The notes beneath the pieces are model-generated. The model saw nothing but the letters and a program-made list of their open reading frames with translations, made no database searches and was not told where the DNA came from. Positions 36,601 through 46,745 of a stretch of 64,000 nt of DNA are shown one piece after another; positions within the stretch are counted from its first letter, which is position 1, and each line of letters starts with the position of its first letter. Both the position numbers and the translations under genes were made by a program. The stretch spans positions 1,860,001 through 1,924,000 of the forward strand of contig NZ_AP023176.1 in NCBI RefSeq assembly GCF_013426895.1, read 5' to 3'. Origin of the DNA: Paraburkholderia largidicola (GTDB lineage Bacteria; Pseudomonadota; Gammaproteobacteria; Burkholderiales; Burkholderiaceae).

Positions 36601-38571
36601 ATGTCCACACGACTCCACCGGGTGTCTCACACCGTTGGCTTTGCCTTCGTCGCCGTGACATTGTTCATGTCTGGCACGGTGCTAGCCAGACATCCCGGGC
36701 CGTTCCCCTCGCTATCCGCCGACGATCAGATTTTCATCAGGTTGCATGACGCTGCACGCGACAACGACCCCGCGCGCGCCGCGCACCTCGCAAGCCTGAT
36801 TCCGAATTATCCGGCGCCGGCTTATCTCAGCTATTTCCAGATCAAGCCGCGTCTGTTCACTGGCGCGGGGCATGCAAATCTTGACGCGCCGGACGCACCC
36901 GTGCTGTCATTTCTGCAACGCTACGACGGACAGGCAATTGGCGACCGTCTGCGCAACGACTACCTTCGCGTGCTCGGGGCGCGCCACGACTGGCAAAACT
37001 TCGATTCGCAATATGCAAAGTTCGTCCTGGACGACGACACGCAGGTGAAGTGCTATGCGCTCGAGTCCCGCGCCACGCGAGGTGAAAATGTGGCTGACGC
37101 GGCGCGGGCGCTGCTCGTCGAGCCGAAGTGGCACGGTGACGGCTGCGTCGATCTGATCAGCGCGCTCAACCGTAACCAGCAGTTCACTCCGGACGATGTC
37201 TGGCAACTGATTCGCCAGGCCTATGAACAGGGCGCGACGACGACGGGCGGCAGACTGGTCGATGCGCTGGGCGCGGCGCGCCCGGATCCGCTGCTCTTCG
37301 ACCAGGCGACGAACCAGCCACGCCTGTTGCTCGCGAAAGGCATCCAGCTGGACGCAGCCTCCCATCAGCTCGCGTTGCTCGCCATCACACAGTTGGCGGT
37401 CGGCGATCCGGAGGCCGCCGAGGCTACCCTCACCGCAATCGCACCGTCGCTCACCCTGGCGGAACGGGCTATCGGTTGGGGCACGATTGCCTATCAGGCA
37501 GCGATCAGGCAGCTATCGGGCGCAGTCAACTGGTACCGGCTGTCGGCAAACGCGCCCCTGTCGAGTCAGGCCTACGAGTGGCGCACGCGCAGTGCGCTGC
37601 TGGCCGGAGATTGGACCATGGTGCGCTGGTCAATCGAGCAGATGCCGGCCGCGCTACGCACGCAGCCAGGATGGGTGTACTGGTACGCGCGCGCTTTGAA
37701 GCAGAACAGCGAGGTGGCAGCGGCCGACCAGGCTTTCCGAACGATCGCGGGTAACTACACCTTCTATGGCCAGTTGGCCTCCGAGGCGCTCGGCCGGCAG
37801 GTCGTGATCCCGCCACAAACCAGGGCGACCGACGAAGAAGTTGAGCGGGCCAGCCGGATACCAGGCTTCGAGCTGGCGAAACGCTTTTACGCGCTGCACC
37901 TGCGTACGGAAGGCAACCGCGAATGGAACTGGCAGCTGCGCGGCATGACCGACCGACAACTGCTCGCAGTCGCCGAGTACGCGCGCCGCATCGAGCTTTA
38001 CGACCGGGCTGTGAGCACTGCCGACAGGACGCAGGCGGAACATGATTTTTCGCTGCGGTACCTGGCGCCATTCCGCACGATTGTCGAGCGCGATACGCAG
38101 TCCACCGGGTTCGACGTCGGATGGGCGTATGGCCTCATTCGTCAGGAGTCGCGCTTCATCATCAATGCGCGCTCGGAGGTTGGCGCGGGCGGTCTGATGC
38201 AGGTGATGCCAGACACGGCCGCGATGGTCGCGAGGAAGATCGGGCTCGGTACGATCTCGCGGGCGAGGATGAACGACATCGACACGAACATCCTGCTCGG
38301 CACGTACTATCTATCGATGATTTACAACCAGCTTGACCGTTCTGCCGTACTCGCGACGGCCGGCTATAACGCCGGCCCTGGGCGCTCGCGTAAGTGGCAG
38401 GCCAACCTGCCGCGTCCGGTGGAAGGTGCCATTTTCGCGGAGACGATTCCGTTCAACGAAACCCGCGACTACGTCAAGAATGTATTGTCGAACACGGTGT
38501 ACTACGCGGCGCTTTTTGATGGCCATCCGCAATCGCTGACGCAGCGGCTTGGCCAGATCGAGCCCCGATGA
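36601..38571 (+). CDS. Soluble lytic murein transglycosylase (Slt70-like)
   Basis: A 656-residue exported enzyme. It has an N-terminal signal peptide (hydrophobic at about 11-30, cleavage near VLA-RH), a long alpha-superhelical U-domain with TPR-like repeats (about 35-450), and a C-terminal SLT catalytic domain (about 490-640). The catalytic Glu lies in GLIRQESRF near residue 515, followed by GAGGLMQVMPDTA and TAGYNAGPGR. It cleaves peptidoglycan glycan strands, forming 1,6-anhydromuramyl products, in the periplasm. The ATG at 36601 follows GAGAAA; upstream codons are treated as leader. It is a single gene. Confidence 0.93.
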   Translation: MSTRLHRVSHTVGFAFVAVTLFMSGTVLARHPGPFPSLSADDQIFIRLHDAARDNDPARAAHLASLIPNYPAPAYLSYFQIKPRLFTGAGHANLDAPDAPVLSFLQRYDGQAIGDRLRNDYLRVLGARHDWQNFDSQYAKFVLDDDTQVKCYALESRATRGENVADAARALLVEPKWHGDGCVDLISALNRNQQFTPDDVWQLIRQAYEQGATTTGGRLVDALGAARPDPLLFDQATNQPRLLLAKGIQLDAASHQLALLAITQLAVGDPEAAEATLTAIAPSLTLAERAIGWGTIAYQAAIRQLSGAVNWYRLSANAPLSSQAYEWRTRSALLAGDWTMVRWSIEQMPAALRTQPGWVYWYARALKQNSEVAAADQAFRTIAGNYTFYGQLASEALGRQVVIPPQTRATDEEVERASRIPGFELAKRFYALHLRTEGNREWNWQLRGMTDRQLLAVAEYARRIELYDRAVSTADRTQAEHDFSLRYLAPFRTIVERDTQSTGFDVGWAYGLIRQESRFIINARSEVGAGGLMQVMPDTAAMVARKIGLGTISRARMNDIDTNILLGTYYLSMIYNQLDRSAVLATAGYNAGPGRSRKWQANLPRPVEGAIFAETIPFNETRDYVKNVLSNTVYYAALFDGHPQSLTQRLGQIEPR

Positions 38572-38807
38572 GTCATGCATGCATCTCGACGTTCGCCAGT
38601 CGACAGAAAGTCAAATGTGCCCGACGAGTACCGCACAGAGAATCGGAGCATTTACTGCGCAGTTGGACGCGACCGGACGAATGTCCAGACATGTATTTCC
38701 GCATGGCAGGTGTGTGACGTACTTTTACGTTGCCCGCGGTTATCGAACGAGGTAGCCCGCTCTCATAACGCGCAGTTCGCGGCGGCAAGCCTTCGCGTCG
38801 GGCAGCA

Positions 38808-40382
38808 TCAAACAGAGGCGACGATTGCTTCGCCAGCTGCGAGAGGGATGGTGCCTGCCGCAACGACTTCGCCGTCGCGCCGTGTAGACGTCGACAGCAC
38901 CACCACGCCGGACCGCGACTGCACCATGGCGCATTCGACGCCGAAGTTCAACGCGATGAAGAGCGATTGGTCACGGTATCGGCGTTCGTAAGTCAGCACG
39001 TCACCGTTTGCGACGACATTCGCAATCGTGCCTTGCACGAGAGCGGCATGGCTACGACGCAGGATAAGCAGGCGCCGGTAGAGCGAGAGCATGCTCGACG
39101 TGTCACCGTCCTGTTCGCGCACGCTCGAGTTCGTCGCAACGGGTAGCCACGGTTTGCCGTCCGTAAAGCCTGCGTTCGGCAGCGAGCGCTCCCATTGCAT
39201 TGGCGTGCGCTCGGGATCGCGTCCCTGACCCATGCCTGGTTGCCTGAGTTCAGCCGGGTCCCTGACCTGATCCCGTTCGATGTCCCCATCCGTCATGCCA
39301 ATTTCGTCACCGTAATAGATCGTCGGCGTTCCCCGCAACGTCAGCAGCAGCACAGCGGCCACGCGTGCCTGAGCAGCGCCCACGCGCGATGCGATCCGCG
39401 GATTGTCGTGATTGCCCAAGACCCAGTTTGGCCAGGCATGCTCAGGCAACGCCCTGTCGTAATCCCGGATCATGCCGGCAATCGTGGCTGCGCTCCATCT
39501 CGCATTGAGCAACTGGAAATTGAACGGCATGTCCGCCCCATCGCCGGCCGCGCCGTAGTATTTCATCAGTTGCGTAACCGGCAAGTAGATCTCGCCGATC
39601 AGCACACGGTCGCCATAATCGTCCAGCGTGGCCCGCATCGAGCGCACGATCTCGTGCACTTCCGGCTGATCTTCCGTGTAGGTCTGCAATAACCGATGAT
39701 GCTCCGGTTCACCAGGTTGATATGCGGGGTTCAGTGGATTGTCGCGAAACTGGTCATCCTTGATGAGCAGCCACAACACGTCCACGCGAAATCCGTCGAC
39801 ACCGCGATCGAGCCAGAATCGCAACACGCCATCCATCGCGCGGCGTACATCGTGATTACGCCAGTTCAGATCGGGCTGCTCGGGCAGGAACGCGTGATAG
39901 TAGTACTGGCCCGTATGTTCATCCCACTCCCACGCAGAACCACCCATGCGGCTCAGCCAGTTGTTCGGTGGGCCGCCGTCGGGCGCGGGGTCATGCCACA
40001 GATACCAGTCGCGCTTCGGATTGTCGCGAGATGAGCGGCTTTCCTCGAACCATGGATGCCGGTTCGACGAATGGTTCGGCACGAAATCGAGCAGTACCTT
40101 GAGGCCGAGGTGATGGGCGTGGATCACTAATTGCTCAAACTCCGGCAGGCTGCCGAACATGGGATCGATGTCACAGTAGTCCGCCACGTCATAGCCGAAG
40201 TCCGCCATGGGAGATGGATAGATGGGCGAAATCCAGACAGCGTCGGCGCCCAGCGCGGAGACGTATTCAAGACGTGCGTCAATGCCGACGAGATCACCGA
40301 TGCCGTCGCCATTGCTGTCCTGAAACGAGCGAGGATAGATCTGATAGATCACACCGCGTTGCCACCACTTCAGCTCCGGCAT
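38808..40382 (-). CDS. GH13 alpha-glucosidase (oligo-1,6-glucosidase/alpha-glucosidase type)
   Basis: A 524-residue cytoplasmic glycoside hydrolase of family 13. Region I is DFVPNHSS; the nucleophile Asp is in DGFRVDVLW (about 199), the acid/base Glu in LIGEIYLP (about 262) and the transition-state Asp in GNHDNPR (about 325). The start MPELKWWQRG has GAGGA 7 nt upstream. The family hydrolyses alpha-1,4 or alpha-1,6 gluco-oligosaccharides or sucrose. It is divergent from a second GH13 gene with only 47 nt between the start codons. Confidence 0.93.
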   Translation of the reverse strand: MPELKWWQRGVIYQIYPRSFQDSNGDGIGDLVGIDARLEYVSALGADAVWISPIYPSPMADFGYDVADYCDIDPMFGSLPEFEQLVIHAHHLGLKVLLDFVPNHSSNRHPWFEESRSSRDNPKRDWYLWHDPAPDGGPPNNWLSRMGGSAWEWDEHTGQYYYHAFLPEQPDLNWRNHDVRRAMDGVLRFWLDRGVDGFRVDVLWLLIKDDQFRDNPLNPAYQPGEPEHHRLLQTYTEDQPEVHEIVRSMRATLDDYGDRVLIGEIYLPVTQLMKYYGAAGDGADMPFNFQLLNARWSAATIAGMIRDYDRALPEHAWPNWVLGNHDNPRIASRVGAAQARVAAVLLLTLRGTPTIYYGDEIGMTDGDIERDQVRDPAELRQPGMGQGRDPERTPMQWERSLPNAGFTDGKPWLPVATNSSVREQDGDTSSMLSLYRRLLILRRSHAALVQGTIANVVANGDVLTYERRYRDQSLFIALNFGVECAMVQSRSGVVVLSTSTRRDGEVVAAGTIPLAAGEAIVASV

Positions 40383-40429
40383 TTCAATTCCTCTACATAG
40401 TCGACCGCCTGGCGCCACGTGCGGACCAT

Positions 40430-42094
40430 ATGCTCAACGACCTCTGGTACAAGAACGCCATCATCTACTGTCTATCGGTAGGGACCTTCATGGACGCCAA
40501 TGGCGACGGTGTCGGTGATTTCCAGGGACTCATGCGTCGGCTCGACTACCTTCAAGGTCTCGGCATGACGGCGATCTGGTTGATGCCCATTCAACCTTCG
40601 CCCGGACGTGACAACGGTTACGACATTTCCGACTACTACAACGTCGATCCCAGATACGGCACGCTCGGCGACTTCGCCGAATTTACCCACGCCTGTGCCG
40701 AGCGCGGCCTGCGGGTGATCATCGACCTCGTGGTCAATCACACTTCGGACCAACACCCGTGGTTCAAGGAAGCACGCAGCGATCCTGATTCGAAATATCG
40801 CGACTGGTATGTGTGGTCAGATAAAAAGCCGCCAGACGCACAACGTGGCGTGGTATTTCCAGGCGTGCAGAAATCGACATGGAGTTTCGACAAATGTGCA
40901 AAGCGCTGGTACTTCCATCGCTTCTACGATTTTCAGCCGGACCTGAATACCACCAACCTTCATGTTCAGGCTGAGTTGCTGAAAATCATGGGCTTCTGGA
41001 TCCAGCTCGGCGTATCCGGATTCCGGATGGATGCAGTGCCATTTGTAATTTCAACCAAGGGACCGAAGGTGCGCCAGCCCGTCGAGCAATATGAAATGCT
41101 GCGGACGTTTCGAGAATTCCTGCAATGGCGTGAAGGTGACGCGATCATTCTGGCGGAAGCGAATGTACTCCCGGATACAGACCTCGAGTATTTCGGTGAT
41201 GCAGGCGAGCGCTTGCCCATGATGTTCAACTTCCAGGTGAACCAGAATACCTTCTATACCCTCGCAACGGGTGACACGAAGCCGTTGAAGCATGCGCTGC
41301 TGGCGACCAGGCCGCGCCCCCCGAGCGCACAATGGGGCGTGTTCCTGCGCAATCACGACGAACTCGATCTGGGTCGCCTCACGCCCGAACAACGCGCTGC
41401 CGTGTTCTCTGCGTTCGGCCCTGAGCCGAACATGCAACTCTATGAGCGCGGGATTCGACGCAGGCTTGCCCCGATGCTGGCGGGCGACAGGCGCCGCCTT
41501 GAACTCGCCTACAGTCTGATGCTCAGTTTGCCGGGCACGCCCGTGTTCCGTTACGGCGATGAGATCGGGATGGGCGACGATCTGCGCCTCCCCGAGCGGG
41601 CGTGTGCGCGCACTCCGATGCAATGGTCGACAGAGCCACAGGGCGGCTTCACCAAACATCCAAAGCCTCATACACGCGTCATATCCGGCGGGGCATATGG
41701 TTTCGAGCGGGTCAACGTGGCCCGGCAGCGGCGCGACCCGAACTCGCTTCTCAACTGGATGGAGCGGATGATCCGCATGCGCAAGGAAGTCCCCGAAATC
41801 AGTTGGGGCGATTTCGACGTACTGCGCACCTCGCGAAACGATGTCCTCGCGCTCTGTTATCACTGGCGCAACAACTCGGTACTGTTTCTACATAACTTCG
41901 GCGCCGAGCCATGCACGGTGAAGTTTCGCTCGGGCTGCAACGAACCGGTTGGCTGCCGTCTGATCAATCTGCTTTCGGACGACCATAGCGAGCCTGGCGC
42001 GGACGGTCGTCATGCAGTGGTGCTCGAACCTTATGGCTATCGGTGGTATCGGGTTGGCGGCCTCGATTATCTTCTGAAGCGTTCGGAAATATAG
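40430..42094 (+). CDS. GH13 trehalose synthase-like enzyme
   Basis: A 554-residue family GH13 protein that begins LWYKNAIIYCLSVGTFMDANGDGVGD, closest in pattern to trehalose synthase (maltose alpha-glucosyltransferase, GH13_16) and its relatives. Catalytic residues are Asp in FRMDAVPF (about 200), Glu in LAEANVLP (about 242) and Asp in RNHDELDL (about 308). It has no fused maltokinase domain and is shorter than TreS fusions. The upstream frame is open, but the ATG at 40430 matches the family start. It may interconvert maltose and trehalose, or act as a glucosidase on glycosylated compounds. Confidence 0.85.
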   Translation: MLNDLWYKNAIIYCLSVGTFMDANGDGVGDFQGLMRRLDYLQGLGMTAIWLMPIQPSPGRDNGYDISDYYNVDPRYGTLGDFAEFTHACAERGLRVIIDLVVNHTSDQHPWFKEARSDPDSKYRDWYVWSDKKPPDAQRGVVFPGVQKSTWSFDKCAKRWYFHRFYDFQPDLNTTNLHVQAELLKIMGFWIQLGVSGFRMDAVPFVISTKGPKVRQPVEQYEMLRTFREFLQWREGDAIILAEANVLPDTDLEYFGDAGERLPMMFNFQVNQNTFYTLATGDTKPLKHALLATRPRPPSAQWGVFLRNHDELDLGRLTPEQRAAVFSAFGPEPNMQLYERGIRRRLAPMLAGDRRRLELAYSLMLSLPGTPVFRYGDEIGMGDDLRLPERACARTPMQWSTEPQGGFTKHPKPHTRVISGGAYGFERVNVARQRRDPNSLLNWMERMIRMRKEVPEISWGDFDVLRTSRNDVLALCYHWRNNSVLFLHNFGAEPCTVKFRSGCNEPVGCRLINLLSDDHSEPGADGRHAVVLEPYGYRWYRVGGLDYLLKRSEI

Positions 42095-42603
42095 ACGTGT
42101 CACGCGAGCAAGGCTGCTGCGCATCGGTGCCACGCCGGCCACCACGAGTTTTTCGCTGCGCTCGCTGTTCCCAACGCTGCTGGTGGAGCGACACGCTGCA
42201 CGCGTCAATGTGACGGCACTTATCTTCCGAGTCGACCGCTCGAATGGGCGTTGTAACTGGTGAACCTGCCGTCGAAGTCGCGCCGGGTCAAAGGCGGCTT
42301 AGGGTCGTGATTGCGCGTTCGGACGCACCGTGAATTGTCGTTCTCCGGGCGCAGGCTCCGTGGCAAGACTGCCTGGTGCGCGACAGGGTTTGTGCGTGCG
42401 AGCCACCTTTTCCAGCATGACGACCATGGGACGTCCTCACGCTCGTGCGTGCGACTCGCACCTGTACTTTCCCCTACCCTAACCCTCCCTGAAATGCCTC
42501 GATGGCGGTGTACTATCGTGATGGCAGGACCATTTGCGCACGCGACATCCATATACGTCTTCGCGGACGACAATCGACCCCGACGGGGGTGGTGGGGAAC
42601 AGC
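42095..42603. other. Intergenic region without a supported gene
   Basis: These 509 nt lie between the GH13 gene and the binding-protein gene. They should contain the promoter of the binding-protein/kinase operon. Short open frames on both strands show no family character and no convincing ribosome binding site. A CT-rich tract lies near 42462-42490. Confidence 0.4.
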
Positions 42604-43755
42604 ATGAGGGGCTTGCCTCTGGCGTGGGCATTGACATGCGCATGTGCATGCGTGCCGCCAATCGTTGCTGCGCAGGGTGTCACCGCGGCCCCTGCGCCCG
42701 CAGCTTCGGTTGCCGGGAGCACGCGAAGCTTTCTCACGGAAGCAAAGCGCATCGTCGACGCTGCGTCGCGGTCCATCACTCCGTGGAGCGGACCGCGTAC
42801 CGGGCCGCGCGCCCAGCCCGACAAACACATCGCCGTCCTCGCCGAGGATTTGCGTAACGGCGGCGTGCTCGGTGTGGTCGACGGCATGCTGGAAGCCGCG
42901 AAGGTCATCGGCTGGAGCGTGAAGGTCTTCGACTCCGAGGGCCTGCCGGATCTTCGACTGAAAGTCCTCGAGAGCGCCCTCGCCAGCCATCCCGACGGTC
43001 TGATCATTGCAGGTGCGGATGCCCGCGCGCTGGCACCCGCGCTGCGGCCGTTCGCCGATCGGGGCATTCCCATCGTCGGCTGGCATGTCGCTGCCCAGGC
43101 GGGTCCCGTGCCCGGCACGCCCGTAGCCATGAACGTCTCGACCGATCCGCTGGAAGTCGCCCGCGTGACGGCCCTCGCGGCTATCGTGCAGTCCGGCGGA
43201 CAGGCGGGTGTCGTCGTCTTCACCGACGCGTACTTCCCGATCGCGCGCGACAAGGCCGATGCGATGGCCGCCGTGATACGCGCATGCAGTGGCTGCACGT
43301 TACTGGACGTGCGCGACGTCGCGATCTCGCGCAGCCGGGAGCTGATGCCGGGCACGACCCGCGCGCTGCTCGCACGCTACGGAAAGCGCTGGACGTACGC
43401 GCTCGCAATCAACGACATCTACTTCGACTATGCCGCGCCTGTGCTGACCCAGGCCGGTATGCCCGATAGCGCGCTGTCGATGCTGTCGGCGGGCGACGGC
43501 AGCGAGTCCGCGTTTCTGCGAATCCGCACGGGCACCTTCCAGACGGGCACCGTCGCCGAACCGCTGAATCTGCACGGCTGGCAACTGATTGACGAGATGA
43601 ACCGGCTGTTCGCCGGCGAAAGCGTCACGAACTACGTGGTGCCCGTGCATCTCGTGACGGCCGACAACGTCAATGCGGACGGCGGCGACCGTCTGATCTA
43701 CGATCCGGCCAATGACTATCGCAACATTTATCGCCACATCTGGCAACGCCCGTGA
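42604..43755 (+). CDS. Periplasmic sugar-binding-type protein, sensory partner of the hybrid kinase
   Basis: A 383-residue type I periplasmic binding protein (Peripla_BP_4 class). The signal peptide is MRGLPLAWALTCACAC..., with cleavage near VAA-QG. The two-lobed domain begins at HIAVLAEDLRNGGVLGVVDGM and contains DGLIIAGADARALAP and the hinge-like ALAINDIYFDYA. No ABC transporter genes are adjacent. Instead its stop overlaps the GTG of a hybrid kinase by 4 nt, as in TorT/TorS and LuxP/LuxQ arrangements, so it probably presents ligand to that kinase. The ligand may be a sugar, sugar derivative or TMAO-like solute. Confidence 0.88.
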   Translation: MRGLPLAWALTCACACVPPIVAAQGVTAAPAPAASVAGSTRSFLTEAKRIVDAASRSITPWSGPRTGPRAQPDKHIAVLAEDLRNGGVLGVVDGMLEAAKVIGWSVKVFDSEGLPDLRLKVLESALASHPDGLIIAGADARALAPALRPFADRGIPIVGWHVAAQAGPVPGTPVAMNVSTDPLEVARVTALAAIVQSGGQAGVVVFTDAYFPIARDKADAMAAVIRACSGCTLLDVRDVAISRSRELMPGTTRALLARYGKRWTYALAINDIYFDYAAPVLTQAGMPDSALSMLSAGDGSESAFLRIRTGTFQTGTVAEPLNLHGWQLIDEMNRLFAGESVTNYVVPVHLVTADNVNADGGDRLIYDPANDYRNIYRHIWQRP

Positions 43756-46556
43756 AACTGCTCCTTCCTCAGTCGCTGAGCGCGCAATTTGCGCTAGTCG
43801 TATCGTGCCTCGCGGCGCTCGTGGTCGCGGTCGGCGGCACGACGCTTTACTCGCTGTCCAGCTCGGCCCACGCTATCCGTGAGTTGGCTGAAGCGCGCCT
43901 GGCGCGTCTCGAGGACGCTCAAAATCTCGCGCAGCAGACGCTGAAGATCGAACGCCTGGCGTCGCAACTGTCCGGCAACGACACTGTCGAAGCCGTGCGG
44001 GAGACACATCGCCAGATCATCGATCAACTCGCGTCATTCGATGGCCTGGTGGACCGCCTCGCGTCCGCGACGGCGAGCGACGACGTCGGCGTCGACGCGC
44101 TGGCGCTGCATCGCTCGAGCCAGCGCTTTCGAAACACCGTCAACGTCGAGGCGCAGATGCGCGAGACGGCGCTCGCTACCGGGACTGCGCAGGGAAGCGC
44201 ACCGGGCGCCGCGCCGCCCGACACGTCACTGGCGACACTCGACGACGAACTGCACCGCCAGGCCGATGCTCTCTCCGCCGCAGCGCACCAGCAGTCGGGC
44301 TATCTGTCGCGCGCTTATCGCGAAGCCGTCGAGGCGCTTGCCAACGAGGCGGACCGCACGCGTAGGTGGGTGGCCGGCGAAGTAGCGGTGAGCCTGCTGA
44401 TCGCGTGGCTGATTGCCCGCGTCTTTCTCGGCCGCCGTGTCGTAGCGCGATTACGGCGGGTGAGCCATACGCTGCGCCATGGCGATCCCGAAGGCGAACA
44501 AGCCGGCATGCCCGTGCACGGCGGTGACGAGATCGCCGACATGGCGCGCGCCGTTGAGCAGTTCCTCGAAGACCGGCGCCAGCGACGTCAGGCGGAAGAA
44601 GCTCTGAAAGAACTCAACATTGAACTCGAGGCGCGCGTCGCGCAGCGCACGGCCGAACTCAGCACGGCGCTGGCCGGCCAGGCGGCCGAGATCGTCGAAC
44701 GTCAGCATGCCGAAGAGTCCGCGCGCGCCAGCGAACAATTCCTGAGCAGCATCGTCGAGAACATCCCGGACACCGTCTTCGTCAAGGAGGCGGCAACGTT
44801 GCGCTTCGTACGCGTCAACAAGGCCACGGAGATACTGCTCGGCTATGGACGCGACGAGGTCATCGGCAAGTCCGTCCACGATCTGTTTCCGCCGGATGAG
44901 GCCGATTTCTTCGCGTTGAAGGATCGAGACGTGCTCGCGTCGAAGCAGATGGTCGACGTGCCCGAAGAGCCCGTCCACACGCGTCATGGGCAGCGCTTCT
45001 TGCACACGATGAAGATGCCGATCCTCGATGTGCGCGGCGAGCCGCAGTTTCTGCTCGGCATTTCGCGCGACATTACCGAGCACAAGCGCGCCGAAGAAGA
45101 GCTGCGCCGGTATCGCGAGCATCTGGAAGACATGATTCGCGAGCGCACGGCCGAACTCGCGATCGCGAAGGAACACGCAGACGCGGCCAATCAGGCGAAG
45201 AGCGATTTTCTGGCACACATGAGCCACGAGCTACGCACGCCGTTGAACGGGATTCTCGGCTTCGCGCAGATTCTCAGGCGGGACACGCGCCTCGATCAGC
45301 GCCAGATCGACGGACTCACCGTGATCCAGCGCAGCGGCGAACATCTGCTGACGCTGATCAACGACATCCTCGACATGGCGAAGATCGAGGCCGGCAAAGT
45401 GGAGCTCGACCCCACGGACGTGCCGCTCGAGCGCTTCATCTACTTCATCGCGGAGACGATCCGGGTGAAAGCAACGGAAAAGGGCCTCTCGTTCACGTGC
45501 GAGATGACGCCGCCTTTGCCCGCAGGCATACGGGTCGACGAAAAGCGCTTGCGACAGGTGCTGCTCAACCTGCTCTCCAACGCGATCAAGTTCACCGAGG
45601 AAGGCGACGTGACACTGCGCGTCGCCTTCCTGCCGCCGGAGTGCCTACGTTTCGAAGTGCTGGACACGGGCATCGGCATCGACGAGGCGCGTCTCGAAAC
45701 GATCTTCCGGCCCTTCGAACAGGCGAGCGACAACCGGCACCGGTTCAGCGGCACCGGGCTCGGCCTCGCGATCAGCCGGCAGCTCTTGCGGCTGATGGGC
45801 GGCGATATCCATATCGTGAGCCGCCGCGGCGCGGGCAGCACGTTCTCGTTCGAGCTGAATGTCCCCGTGGTCGCGCCCCAGGCCGTCGATACCGCACCCG
45901 AATGGGCGGTCAGCGGTTACAAGGGGCCACGCAAGAGCGTGCTCGTCGTCGATGACGTGATGGAAAACCGTGCCGTCGCGGTCAACATGCTCGGCCAGAT
46001 CGGCTTCGAGACGGCAGAAGCGGTCAACGGGCTGGATGCGCTGGAAAAGATACAGGCACTTCGGCCGGCGCTGGTGCTGATGGACATCGTCATGCCCGGC
46101 ATGGACGGGCTCGAAGTCACGCGACGCTTGCGGCAGATGCAGGCATTCCGCGATCTGCCCATCATTGCGATCTCGGCCAGCGCGTCGGGCAGCGATGCGG
46201 CGAAAAGTCTGGCGGCGGGCGCGAACGCGTTTTTGCCAAAGCCGGTCGACTATCGGGCGCTGTTGTCGCAGATCGCAAAACTGCTGGATCTCGAATGGAG
46301 CGACGCTATCGCTGGCGCGCCACCGGTAATGGCGGAGACGTTGATCGCTCCGCCGCCGGATGAAATCAAGGCGCTGCATCATCTGGCGCGGCTCGGTGAC
46401 ATGCGCGCGATCGTGCAGCATGCCGCGCATCTCAACGAACTCGACGAGCGCTATCGCCCCTTCGCAGATCACTTGTACCAGTTGGCGAAGCACTATCGCT
46501 CGAAGGCGGTTCTCAGCTTTGTCGAGCACTATCTGGAAAGAAAACCGGTTGCGTGA
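43752..46556 (+). CDS. Hybrid sensor histidine kinase (TorS-like) coupled to a binding protein
   Basis: A 934-residue membrane kinase starting with GTG inside the binding-protein stop. Membrane helix 1 is at about 12-33, with a helical periplasmic domain to about 202. Helix 2 (about 203-222), HAMP, a coiled coil and a PAS domain (about 325-450) follow. HisKA has its His in SHELRTPLNG (about 490), HATPase has DTGIGI and GTGLGLAIS, and the receiver Asp is in LMDIVMPGMDG (about 776). The C-terminal tail of about 85 residues (ALHHLARLGDMRAIVQHA) has no clear HPt His. No response regulator with an output domain is adjacent. Confidence 0.94.
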   Translation: MKLLLPQSLSAQFALVVSCLAALVVAVGGTTLYSLSSSAHAIRELAEARLARLEDAQNLAQQTLKIERLASQLSGNDTVEAVRETHRQIIDQLASFDGLVDRLASATASDDVGVDALALHRSSQRFRNTVNVEAQMRETALATGTAQGSAPGAAPPDTSLATLDDELHRQADALSAAAHQQSGYLSRAYREAVEALANEADRTRRWVAGEVAVSLLIAWLIARVFLGRRVVARLRRVSHTLRHGDPEGEQAGMPVHGGDEIADMARAVEQFLEDRRQRRQAEEALKELNIELEARVAQRTAELSTALAGQAAEIVERQHAEESARASEQFLSSIVENIPDTVFVKEAATLRFVRVNKATEILLGYGRDEVIGKSVHDLFPPDEADFFALKDRDVLASKQMVDVPEEPVHTRHGQRFLHTMKMPILDVRGEPQFLLGISRDITEHKRAEEELRRYREHLEDMIRERTAELAIAKEHADAANQAKSDFLAHMSHELRTPLNGILGFAQILRRDTRLDQRQIDGLTVIQRSGEHLLTLINDILDMAKIEAGKVELDPTDVPLERFIYFIAETIRVKATEKGLSFTCEMTPPLPAGIRVDEKRLRQVLLNLLSNAIKFTEEGDVTLRVAFLPPECLRFEVLDTGIGIDEARLETIFRPFEQASDNRHRFSGTGLGLAISRQLLRLMGGDIHIVSRRGAGSTFSFELNVPVVAPQAVDTAPEWAVSGYKGPRKSVLVVDDVMENRAVAVNMLGQIGFETAEAVNGLDALEKIQALRPALVLMDIVMPGMDGLEVTRRLRQMQAFRDLPIIAISASASGSDAAKSLAAGANAFLPKPVDYRALLSQIAKLLDLEWSDAIAGAPPVMAETLIAPPPDEIKALHHLARLGDMRAIVQHAAHLNELDERYRPFADHLYQLAKHYRSKAVLSFVEHYLERKPVA

Positions 46557-46626
46557 ATTCCCGCGCATGCATGAGATTGCTGCGTCAACACGCTCTCTGA
46601 TCAGGCGACGCTGCACACCGAGCCAC

Positions 46627-46745
46627 TCATGCGGCAATTACGACGTCCTTGAGCGCCACGCCTGCGGTGAACCTCCAACCTTCGCTGCTGGATGGGTGAT
46701 GGTCTCACCCGTCGACGGATTGCGACCTGAAAACGCCCGACCATC
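46627..46745 (-). pseudogene. Relic of an HU-type DNA-binding protein gene (C-terminal part, frameshifted)
   Basis: Directly after the stop of the leftward flavoprotein gene, the minus strand encodes FSGRNPSTGETITHPAAKV and, after a one-base frame change, RFTAGVALKDVVIAA and a stop. Together these match the C-terminal arm and last helix of HU proteins (GRNPKTGETIKIPAAKT...FTAGKAFKDAV). The N-terminal half is absent. It is a decayed fragment, not a working gene. Confidence 0.75.
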
